Shown: positions 7,146 to 14,812 of the stretch, in pieces
Layout: each line of letters starts with the position of its first letter
Numbering within the stretch: the stretch's first letter is position 1
Assembly (NCBI GenBank): GCA_900107365.1
Contig: FNPS01000001.1
Span: 868,001 to 932,000 of the forward strand
Reading direction: 5' to 3'
Origin: Flavobacterium aquidurense
GTDB lineage: Bacteria; Bacteroidota; Bacteroidia; Flavobacteriales; Flavobacteriaceae
Length of the DNA stretch: 64,000 nucleotides
Translations under genes and position numbers: made by a program
The notes under the pieces: generated by a model
The model's database searches: none
What the model saw: only the letters and a program-made list of their open reading frames with translations
Told to the model about the DNA's origin: nothing

Positions 7146-8954
7146 TTAGTTTTGTCTTGTTTTTTCGCTACTATTATTCTTGATTTCCTTTTCACTATGA
7201 AATTCATGTCCGGATTGACTTTGCGTTATAATCTTGCTTTCTGATACAACATTTCTATCTTTTTTAACTTCTGAATTATACTCTCCATCAATTTGTTTAT
7301 GGCTGTCTCCCGCAACGTATAATATTCTGTCTCCGCCAATATTGGTACCTAAAACGCCTCCAATTTTTGTTGTTTTATTAAAAGTTGCCGTTTCAAAAAT
7401 ATTCATCCCCGCAGTCGTAGTAATATTCTCCGATGCATTGATAATTAAATTTTTACAATTAAGAGTCAAGGTCTCGGTAGTTGTCAAAGTCATATTTTTA
7501 CCCTCCTCATCCAAATGAATCTCATTCCCACTAGGGTCAGAAAGCCAAATACCTACTTTTTCTATGAATTTGAATAACTGGCCAAATCTTAGTTTCCAGC
7601 CTTTTATCATGTTATCAGAGTCGAAGAATTCAGGTTTTGCCTGTCCGTTGTAATAGGTTCCGGATACATAAGGGCAATCGACATTGTTGCTTTCGAAAGC
7701 TATGCGGACTTCCTCGCCAATTTCGGGTCTGAAATAGAGTCCTTTGTCTGCTCCTGCGTAGGGTTGAACTACGCGCATCCATTCACTCGTATTTCCCCAG
7801 CCGGGCCAATAGAAATCGACTTTTATGCGACCCATACCTTCGGGGTCGTTGTTGTCTTTTACGAGGGCGGACTGGCTTTCGGCGGTTGCGAAAGTGGTAA
7901 CATCAGTGTAATGTGGTGCGGCGACATCGGCGGGGATGGCTTTGAATTCGCAGCTGTAGTTTCCGTTTACTTCGGAGTGGTGGGTTATTTCGATGGCTAC
8001 GAGTTCGTGTTCTACGGTTTTGTTTTGGATGGTGAAAACCTGTCCTACGCCGATTGGTAAATAGGAGGTACCGCTGTAAAAAATACTGTTGGCGTCTCTG
8101 CCTGCGGTTTGCAGTTTGACCATTTCGTCGATTTCGTCTTTGTTTTGGGCGTTGTTGGTATACGCGCCATTGCTTAAACCCTGACGGGCAATTGATCCCT
8201 GATTGAAACCAACCGATTTTGCAAAACGATCCTGACTTCCGCTGGTGCTTTTTTCGGAGGCGTTTTTGATGTTTGCCGCGTTGTTGGGGTCGTATCCGCC
8301 AAAAGAAGTTTTATGCGAAACCAAATTCGCCTGAATCTTAAAGTGATGAAGCGAAGAACCGTTGATGAGTTTTACTTTGCTGGTTTTGGTTTGGCCGAAT
8401 TGCATGCGCATGCCGTCGAAATAAAACCATTGTCCGTAACGAGTTGCTAATCGTTTTAGGAATTCAAAACTGGTTTCGTTGTACTGTGGTTTGTATTTGA
8501 AGGGTTTTGTGAAAGTGGGCAAAATGGCTTCGCGCTGATAAAATTCTCCGGAACTTTCTTCTGAAAATATTTCCAATGCAATATCCTGAAGGTTCTTTTC
8601 CAGAAAGATTCTGGATTTTTTCATATCATCAATGACAACGGTGTGGCTGATGCCTGAAACCAATATTCCCGCCGGACTTCCGTGTCGGTCAACGGATTCA
8701 ACGCCGTTTATGATACCTTTAGACATTAACTGGATGCCGTTGACTTTAAACGTAAAAATAACTTCTGCGCCTATATGTTTGCTCAAGGCAGCCGCCTGAT
8801 CAGCGGGCTCGATTACGGCTTTGGCGGTATACTGCCACATAAAAGAGAAATAATGATGCTCAGCCATTTTTTGTGAAAGCTGCAAATCGTAATAAATGAC
8901 GTTTTGCGAAAAACTGCTGATAGAAATGTGTACCTGCTCGGAAAATTTACTCAT
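7146..8954 (-). CDS. vgrG: VgrG-type T6SS spike protein
   Basis: A complete protein of 602 residues starting MSKFSEQVHISISSF at the ATG at 8954; the frame is open to 9008 but the conserved leader shared with the copy at 1-592 shows where the coding part begins. The N-terminal half is the gp27-like Vgr module. A gp5/baseplate-V OB-fold follows, seen in NNDPEGMGRIKVDFYWPG, the VVQPYAGADKGLYFRPEIG block and GEEVRIAF. A repetitive beta-helix follows (LTTTETLTLNCKNLIINASE) with a C-terminal tail rich in Glu, Lys and Ser. It trimerises to form the spike of a T6SS (subtype iii is the Bacteroidota type). Downstream comes the Tle1-like lipase and its probable antidote, so this is a vgrG-effector-immunity cassette. 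No structural tss genes are in the window. Confidence 0.92.
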   Translation of the reverse strand: MSKFSEQVHISISSFSQNVIYYDLQLSQKMAEHHYFSFMWQYTAKAVIEPADQAAALSKHIGAEVIFTFKVNGIQLMSKGIINGVESVDRHGSPAGILVSGISHTVVIDDMKKSRIFLEKNLQDIALEIFSEESSGEFYQREAILPTFTKPFKYKPQYNETSFEFLKRLATRYGQWFYFDGMRMQFGQTKTSKVKLINGSSLHHFKIQANLVSHKTSFGGYDPNNAANIKNASEKSTSGSQDRFAKSVGFNQGSIARQGLSNGAYTNNAQNKDEIDEMVKLQTAGRDANSIFYSGTSYLPIGVGQVFTIQNKTVEHELVAIEITHHSEVNGNYSCEFKAIPADVAAPHYTDVTTFATAESQSALVKDNNDPEGMGRIKVDFYWPGWGNTSEWMRVVQPYAGADKGLYFRPEIGEEVRIAFESNNVDCPYVSGTYYNGQAKPEFFDSDNMIKGWKLRFGQLFKFIEKVGIWLSDPSGNEIHLDEEGKNMTLTTTETLTLNCKNLIINASENITTTAGMNIFETATFNKTTKIGGVLGTNIGGDRILYVAGDSHKQIDGEYNSEVKKDRNVVSESKIITQSQSGHEFHSEKEIKNNSSEKTRQN

Positions 8955-8991
8955 GATTGTACTGTTTTGATTAGATCGATTCGTAAATATA
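8363..8991 (-). repeat. Long direct repeat, copy 2 (vgrG 5' end plus leader)
   Basis: Counterpart of 1-629. Similarity covers codons 1-197 and the leader AATCGATCTAATCAAAAC and then stops abruptly at 8991. The shared leader may contain the ribosome-binding and promoter region used by both vgrG genes. Confidence 0.85.
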
Positions 8992-9077
8992 AGCTTGGAT
9001 ATTTCCAATGGATTGCTAGGAAAAGTTATTAGAATAGTAGTTGAAGGTTTTTAATAGAAAACTTATTATACGGTAAA

Positions 9078-9114
9078 CAAAAAGGGCGGTGCTTTTAAAG
9101 CACCGCCCTTTTTA
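9078..9114. terminator. Strong bidirectional-looking terminator
   Basis: A GC-rich stem AAAGGGCGGTGC / GCACCGCCCTTT with a TTTTAAA loop, flanked by an A-run on one side and a T-run on the other. It lies between the hsdM stop (9148) and the vgrG leader, so it ends the defence operon before the T6SS island and insulates the two. Confidence 0.9.
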
Positions 9115-9147
9115 GGTATATTTTGAATGTATTTTAAAACGCTTGAT

Positions 9148-10641
9148 TTATTTTAAACTTGCAATAATAGCTCTAAAACTATCTAAACTTGCTTCAATAT
9201 TTTCTACTATTTCTAATGCTAATACATCAGGATCTGGTAAGTTATCTAAATCAGCAAGAGATTTATCTTTTAGCCAGGTAATATCTAAACTTGTTTTATC
9301 TCGTGCAATGATTTCTTCATAAGAGAATTTTCTCCAACGACCTTCAGGATTTGTTTCAGCATTATAAGTTTCTTTTCTTTTGTTCCTGTTTTCAGGATTG
9401 TAAAGAGAAATAAAATCTTTTAAATCACTTAATTTTAAAGGGTTTTTCTTTAAAGTATGATGAACGTTTGTTCTATAATCATAAACCCAGGTTTCTTTTG
9501 TCCAAGGATCTTTACTTGAAGGTTTTCCATCGAAGAAAAGAACATTTGCTTTCACACCATTTGCATAAAAGATTCCAGTTGGCAAACGTAAGATAGTATG
9601 TAAATCACTTGTTTCAAGTAATTTTTTTCTAACCGTTTCTCCAACACCGCCTTCAAACAAAACATTATCTGGCAAAACTACTGCAGCCATTCCTGTTGTT
9701 TTAAGCATGGTACGAATGTGCTGTACAAAGTTTAACTGCTTATTACTAGTTGTAACCCAAAAATCCTGACGGTTATAAGTTAGATCTTCTTTTTCTTGTT
9801 CTCCATCTTGATTGGTAAAAGTCATACTACTCTTTTTGCCAAACGGAGGATTTGCTAGAATATAATCGTAACGTGTTCCAGAATCTGTAATTAAGGAATC
9901 ATTAGGCGAAATAAAATTGACTGAATCTATATCTCCGATATTATGAAGAAATAAATTCATAAGTGCCAATCGTCTTGTACTTGCTACAATTTCATTCCCG
10001 AAAAAAGTTTCATATTTTAAGAATTGCTTAGCTTCTTTGTCTAAATCTCTATTATCTACAAGCCAATCATAAGCAGCAAGAAAAAAACCTCCTGTACCAC
10101 AAGCTGGATCAGCAATTGTTTTTAAAGGTTCTGGACGTAAACACTCAACCATTGCCTTAATTAATGGGCGAGGAGTAAAGTATTGTCCTGCGCCACTTTT
10201 AGTGTCTTCAGCATTCTTTTCTAGCAAACCTTCGTAGATATCACCTTTGTCTTTTACGCCCATCAATATCCAATTCTCGGCATTGATAAGTGCTATAAGT
10301 TTATAAAGCTTTGCAGGATCTTGGATTTTGTTTTGACTCTTAATGAATATTTGTCCTAGAATACCTTTTTCTCTGGCTAATTCACGAAGCATGACATTGT
10401 AATGCGATTCTAGTTCTGTACCGCTTTTATCAGTCAAGGTCTCCCATGCATATTCAACAGGAATTGGCATCTTACGATTATGAGGTGGTTTAGTATATTC
10501 ATCAGCCATTTTTAAGAACAATAAATAAGTTAATTGTTCTAAATAATCGCCATAGCCAACACCATCATCTCTAAGTGTTTGGCAAAAAGCCCATACTTTA
10601 GAAACTATACTTGAGGTGTTTGCTGATTTTTCTTTATTCAT
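9148..10641 (-). CDS. hsdM: Type I restriction-modification methyltransferase subunit HsdM
   Basis: A protein of 497 residues that methylates adenine (N6) with S-adenosylmethionine when bound to HsdS. It has the N-terminal helical HsdM domain (about 10-130), SAM-binding motif I DPACGTGGFF (178-187) and the catalytic motif IV NPPF (264-267), followed by the FGKK loop. The TPR (FTPRPL, 155-160) is the conserved entry to the methyltransferase domain. It is the last gene of the defence operon, 2 bases after the HNH gene and followed by the terminator at 9078. It is unusual that hsdM is separated from hsdS and hsdR by other nuclease genes. All key residues are present, so modification should be functional. 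Confidence 0.95.
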   Translation of the reverse strand: MNKEKSANTSSIVSKVWAFCQTLRDDGVGYGDYLEQLTYLLFLKMADEYTKPPHNRKMPIPVEYAWETLTDKSGTELESHYNVMLRELAREKGILGQIFIKSQNKIQDPAKLYKLIALINAENWILMGVKDKGDIYEGLLEKNAEDTKSGAGQYFTPRPLIKAMVECLRPEPLKTIADPACGTGGFFLAAYDWLVDNRDLDKEAKQFLKYETFFGNEIVASTRRLALMNLFLHNIGDIDSVNFISPNDSLITDSGTRYDYILANPPFGKKSSMTFTNQDGEQEKEDLTYNRQDFWVTTSNKQLNFVQHIRTMLKTTGMAAVVLPDNVLFEGGVGETVRKKLLETSDLHTILRLPTGIFYANGVKANVLFFDGKPSSKDPWTKETWVYDYRTNVHHTLKKNPLKLSDLKDFISLYNPENRNKRKETYNAETNPEGRWRKFSYEEIIARDKTSLDITWLKDKSLADLDNLPDPDVLALEIVENIEASLDSFRAIIASLK

Positions 10642-10643
10642 AA

Positions 10644-11693
10644 TTATGAAAGTTTGTTTTTTAAATCTAATTCATCTGATATATCTCTTAATAATCTTGA
10701 AAATGGACTTTTATTAAATTCAAGATGATTACTATGATAACCTATTAAAGTTTTTAAAACTTCTTCCTCGTCATTAAAAATTTTGGGATATTTATCTTTA
10801 ATTGTTTTTGCATAACCTGCTTTGTTATAAATTACATCTTGCTGAATTACTCTTAAAACTATATCTTTATGTAAATTATATAATTCTTTTAATTTAAATA
10901 CTTTAATATTTCTTTCGGCTTTTTTATAATCATTTCTGTTTTTATGAACTAAACTTTTAAAATCAATATTCATAAAAGCTGCGTCATTATAGAATTCTGA
11001 AATATATTTTTTTGAATCACCAATTTTTTTGTAATTAATAGTAAAGCTGACAATATTTTCAAATGATGAATGATAGGGATTTATATTCTTGTTAAAGGTA
11101 AAAGGTATTCTTCCTTTTAAACTCGAATTACAGGAGTAACATGAAGGAATAAGATTGTAAAAAGACAATGCTAAATATGGGTATTCACTTTTTGAATAAA
11201 AATGATCTAATGTCGCTCTAGTTTTTCCATCTGGGCATATAAAAGTATTTACATATTGTCTATTACAATATGGACAAACATCTACTCCTAAAGCAAGCAT
11301 GAGTTTATATGGCTTTTCACTGGCGCTATAAGCTTCATAATCAAAACTGTCTTCTATATCCTTATATATGTCATTATATATTAATTTACCATCAACCGGA
11401 TTAATCACTTTGAAAACTATGTTGTTTGTGGATATAATATCTTTTAATTTATAAATATGTTTTTCTAAGTCATGTACTTTATTTTTTATAATTTTATCAT
11501 GGTTTTCAAACAAATAATAAAATAAATCATAGTATATGGTTCCATTGTATTTGGTTAATTTTTTATTCAATTTTTCATAAACTGACGTACTATAGTAAAA
11601 TCTTCCTTGTGAAGGCTTTACAAGTTTAGTGCAAATACGGTTATAATGTTCTTCAACCAAAAAATCAATATCAGGATGATTTATCAAATTCAT
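10644..11693 (-). CDS. HNH nuclease, Septu PtuB-like
   Basis: A protein of 349 residues with a metal-bound HNH fold: CPYC (140-143), then LDHFYSK (162-168, His164 in the first H position), a conserved Asn180 in FYNLIPSC and CYSC (185-188). The first 130 residues are helical and charged. The start ATG shares a base with the stop of the AAA ATPase gene (TAATG junction at 11691-11695), so the two are a translationally coupled pair. An SMC-like ATPase followed by an HNH nuclease is the PtuA/PtuB layout of the Septu anti-phage system, also used by some retron effectors, and degrades nucleic acid after phage sensing. The HNH domain is certain; the Septu label is from pairing and motifs. The sequence is visibly AT-richer than hsdM and hsdR. 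Confidence 0.8.
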   Translation of the reverse strand: MNLINHPDIDFLVEEHYNRICTKLVKPSQGRFYYSTSVYEKLNKKLTKYNGTIYYDLFYYLFENHDKIIKNKVHDLEKHIYKLKDIISTNNIVFKVINPVDGKLIYNDIYKDIEDSFDYEAYSASEKPYKLMLALGVDVCPYCNRQYVNTFICPDGKTRATLDHFYSKSEYPYLALSFYNLIPSCYSCNSSLKGRIPFTFNKNINPYHSSFENIVSFTINYKKIGDSKKYISEFYNDAAFMNIDFKSLVHKNRNDYKKAERNIKVFKLKELYNLHKDIVLRVIQQDVIYNKAGYAKTIKDKYPKIFNDEEEVLKTLIGYHSNHLEFNKSPFSRLLRDISDELDLKNKLS

Positions 11694-13549
11694 TAGTTTT
11701 TGTTCTTAAGAGTTTCAATATCCGACTTAATTGTAATTAAATTTGCTCTCAATCTACTTTCTAATATTTCTAGTAGTTTATTTTTTATTACTGGCTCACC
11801 AATTATTGATATGATCTTTTCAATCTCATCCCTTTTTTCTACAATGTCTTTTAATCTACCATCTACTAATAAATTAATGATATAATTTATTTTATCATCT
11901 GCAAAATCACCTATATGACCATCTTGTAAAAAAAATGTATCAGTTAATAATGAGTGAATATTTGACGCAAAAGTATTCCTATGTTCATTTAAATTGTTTT
12001 TAGAAACAATTTCATTTTCATTTTTTTGAAGAAATATTAAATCTGATTTTGGCATATCTGATATAGTTAATGGAGAATGACTTGAGAAAATAATTTGATT
12101 ATTATATTGCACAAATTCTTCATTAATAAAATCAAATAATAATTTCATGATTTTTTTTTGCCACTGTGGATGGTAAAATGCTTCTATTTCATCAAACAAA
12201 AAAACAAGTGATTTGACATTCCTTACATCATCGTCTAGTTTCAAATGTTGAGAAAATAAATATAAATTTGAAAAGAATCTAAGCAGCATTGTCTCGCCGG
12301 TACTCATATCTCTCCATACAAAATATATGATATTTAACTCGATTGTACATATTTCACTTAATTCAATTAGTTCCTTTATATCTTCTTCTGAATTTTTATT
12401 TAAAGGAACGTTTAATGTATTGTTACTTTTGTTTCTTTTATCATATTTATTAAACACTAAAAGTGTTTTATTTATAAAAGTACTATAGTTATCAAAGTAA
12501 TTATCCCAACTAAATCCGTCGATAAATTGAGTGTTTTTATTACCAATATGCTTTGTTGTTAGATACTTTAGATTGCTTTTAAGGAAGTTCATTAATTTAT
12601 CTTCAAGATCTTCTATATTGCAATCTTTTATTGATAAATACAAGTCGTTGACACCATCTACCTTGTAATAATTTTGTATTTGAATAATTAAGTTTGCTAA
12701 TAACCAAAATTTTAATCTGATATTTTTATCTTGAAAATAATTACTTCTAGATTGAATTTTTTTAAGTAACTCTGAAAGCTTTTCTTTAAAATCACTGTCT
12801 TTACTATCTCCCTTGTAGTCTATGTGTTCTCTTAAAAATTCGTCTACAATTATATTTTTGAAATTGAAAGTTATATATTCAGGTAAATTTAAAGAAAATA
12901 CTTTTTTATTTGAATTTAGAATAAACTTAATATTATTTTCCAATTCGCGATATTTCAACGTTGACTGCACATCAGAATCTGATGGGTCTTTTGTTAAATA
13001 GTTCAATGATAAATTTACCACATATGGTTTCTTTAAAGGTCCATATCTTGTTTCGGCAGAATTATCGTAAATATTTGATAAATATAATATGGCATTATCA
13101 TTAAATTCTTGTACTTCACCAAGAATAGTTTTAAATCTATCGTCTACACTTTCTATATCTTTTTTTGTGTTTAATGATATAGTTTTAAATTTAATATTTT
13201 TAGTAACTAAATTAAATTCCATGCCATTTTTAACAACGGTAAATTCATTCTTGGTTGAATCATAAAGGACAATCAAACAATCTAAATTGTCCGGGTTTGA
13301 GTTTAGAGGAAAGGATAGAACTCCTTTAATGTAATTTAAAATTGTAGATTTCCCTACCCCATTTTGACCTACCAGTCCAGTAACATTTTTGATTGAATTG
13401 CCATAAAAATTTTCAATATGAAAAGGTTTTTCTCCAATTGATAGAAAGGTATTCTTACTTGAATAATCTATTGAGAACTTGCTTGAGAAATTAAAACCTT
13501 GATTTTTTATTGCTCTGTAATTTTTTATAAATATGTATTCTATTGTCAT
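11693..13549 (-). CDS. AAA/ABC-type ATPase, Septu PtuA-like
   Basis: A protein of 618 residues of the SMC/OLD-like AAA class. Seen: N-terminal strand KNYRAIKNQGFNF, Walker A GQNGVGKST (61-69), a long helical insertion (about 190-400), an ABC-like signature DMSTGE (414-419), Walker B LVFLFDEIE (448-456) with catalytic Glu, and the switch His in SSHSPL (489-494). It should bind ATP in dimers and gate the HNH partner encoded immediately downstream (overlapping codons). PtuA of Septu has this domain order. The gene begins 11 bases after hsdS and thus uses the restriction operon's transcript. No TOPRIM domain is visible, which separates it from OLD nucleases. AT-rich, Lys/Asn-rich composition suggests a different origin from the hsd genes. 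Confidence 0.82.
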   Translation of the reverse strand: MTIEYIFIKNYRAIKNQGFNFSSKFSIDYSSKNTFLSIGEKPFHIENFYGNSIKNVTGLVGQNGVGKSTILNYIKGVLSFPLNSNPDNLDCLIVLYDSTKNEFTVVKNGMEFNLVTKNIKFKTISLNTKKDIESVDDRFKTILGEVQEFNDNAILYLSNIYDNSAETRYGPLKKPYVVNLSLNYLTKDPSDSDVQSTLKYRELENNIKFILNSNKKVFSLNLPEYITFNFKNIIVDEFLREHIDYKGDSKDSDFKEKLSELLKKIQSRSNYFQDKNIRLKFWLLANLIIQIQNYYKVDGVNDLYLSIKDCNIEDLEDKLMNFLKSNLKYLTTKHIGNKNTQFIDGFSWDNYFDNYSTFINKTLLVFNKYDKRNKSNNTLNVPLNKNSEEDIKELIELSEICTIELNIIYFVWRDMSTGETMLLRFFSNLYLFSQHLKLDDDVRNVKSLVFLFDEIEAFYHPQWQKKIMKLLFDFINEEFVQYNNQIIFSSHSPLTISDMPKSDLIFLQKNENEIVSKNNLNEHRNTFASNIHSLLTDTFFLQDGHIGDFADDKINYIINLLVDGRLKDIVEKRDEIEKIISIIGEPVIKNKLLEILESRLRANLITIKSDIETLKNKN

Positions 13550-13560
13550 TTTTATGTTTT

Positions 13561-14811
13561 TTAAATCAATTCTCCACTAAATGCCTTTTTTAAAATACTT
13601 TGCCTCAAAGCCTCAGCTTGTTTTAAACTTTGAGCAATACTTTCTTCCATTTTGTCAGCCACACTTAAACGACTTTCGATTTCTTGAACAACTTGGTATT
13701 GTTCTTCCAAATTGCAGATTATTAAATCTAAATTTTTTATCGGACCAAGAAACAAATTAGCCTGAGCGGTTGCCTTTTTTCCATTTTCGATTTGTCTTTG
13801 AAGTATTGGAGATTGAAATAAATATTCAAAATATTTTGAATCATATTGAGACCAATCCATTTTTACTAATGCGACACTTCTAACCATTCCAAATTTTAAA
13901 TCTTTTGGAACTCTACATATTCTACCAATTGAACCAGAACATGAAATTAGAATATCACCTTCTTCCGGATTACATCGTTTTATTATTCTGTTATACTCAT
14001 CCTGTGGGATATAATCAACATTGCTTAAAGCAAGATAACCATTTTGAATATTTCTAGCTGATAATAAATAAATACCACTTTCAGTTCTTTTCGGTGTTGC
14101 ATGTTCACCATCCGTAACTTTTAAAGATATATCTCCAACTTTTACAATTTTCCATCCTTTTGGCAATTCTCCTTTTTTAACTTTAGTATTCGTTAACTTC
14201 CCTTCAAAAGCCCATTTTAAAACACTTTGTCTATAAATTTTAAGTTGTTGTTGAGCAGTTTTTAAATCTTCAATACCTTTGTCTAATTCGCTAAAAAGTT
14301 CTTCAATTTTGGAGACGATGGCTTGTTGGGTCTCGAGTGGGGGTAATGGAAAATCTAATGGGGCAACATTTTTATTATTTATTTGAGGAACATTTGAACC
14401 ATCATAAATTTTAGCTAAATCAAGTTTCTGAAACCAATAAAAAAGAAAATTACTTGTAACTTTTTCATTTGGCAAAACCCCCATTACATTTAAATCAAAT
14501 GAAGCGTCTTTAGAAAGAAGCCTTTTCTTATTAGTTAAAATGGCACCTCCTCTTTTTGGAAAAATAACTGTCCCTTTTGGGTATATTTTTATTTTTAATT
14601 TGGAGACCTCTTCTTCTGTTAATTTTATGTTTGAAGTATTCATTCTAATTTCATTTCCAGTCAAATTCATATCACTGACTTTATAGAATTGAAAATCTCC
14701 AGTATTTGAATTTTTTTCTAATCCTTTTGGGGTGTTACCGCTAACTATTTTAAAAGTATCTCCAAGTTTAACCCAGTTCCAATCTTTTGGTAATTTCTTG
14801 TTTTCTAGCAT
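13561..14811 (-). CDS. hsdS: Type I restriction-modification specificity subunit HsdS
   Basis: A protein of 416 residues from the ATG at 14811 (MLENKKLPKDWNWVKLGD), 1 base after the stop of the GHKL gene; a longer frame to 14892 lies inside that gene and is not used. It has two target recognition domains in the usual order: TRD1 opening PKDWNWVKLGD with SGNTPKG, the central conserved helix ETQQAIVSKIEELFSELD, TRD2 opening LPKGWKIVKVGDIS, and the C-terminal helix EEQYQVVQEIESRL ending FSGELI. It dictates which sequence is methylated and cut. Both halves are full-length. I see no inverted repeats or invertase nearby, so no sign of phase-variable shuffling. Confidence 0.93.
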   Translation of the reverse strand: MLENKKLPKDWNWVKLGDTFKIVSGNTPKGLEKNSNTGDFQFYKVSDMNLTGNEIRMNTSNIKLTEEEVSKLKIKIYPKGTVIFPKRGGAILTNKKRLLSKDASFDLNVMGVLPNEKVTSNFLFYWFQKLDLAKIYDGSNVPQINNKNVAPLDFPLPPLETQQAIVSKIEELFSELDKGIEDLKTAQQQLKIYRQSVLKWAFEGKLTNTKVKKGELPKGWKIVKVGDISLKVTDGEHATPKRTESGIYLLSARNIQNGYLALSNVDYIPQDEYNRIIKRCNPEEGDILISCSGSIGRICRVPKDLKFGMVRSVALVKMDWSQYDSKYFEYLFQSPILQRQIENGKKATAQANLFLGPIKNLDLIICNLEEQYQVVQEIESRLSVADKMEESIAQSLKQAEALRQSILKKAFSGELI

Positions 14812-14812
14812 T

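Noticed and set aside
7234..8060. Plus-strand frames inside the vgrG gene
   Set aside because: They overlap a clearly coding minus-strand gene and have no independent coding signal.
13561..14811. Phase-variable hsdS cassettes
   Set aside because: Only one full-length hsdS is present; I saw no inverted half-copy or invertase gene nearby.
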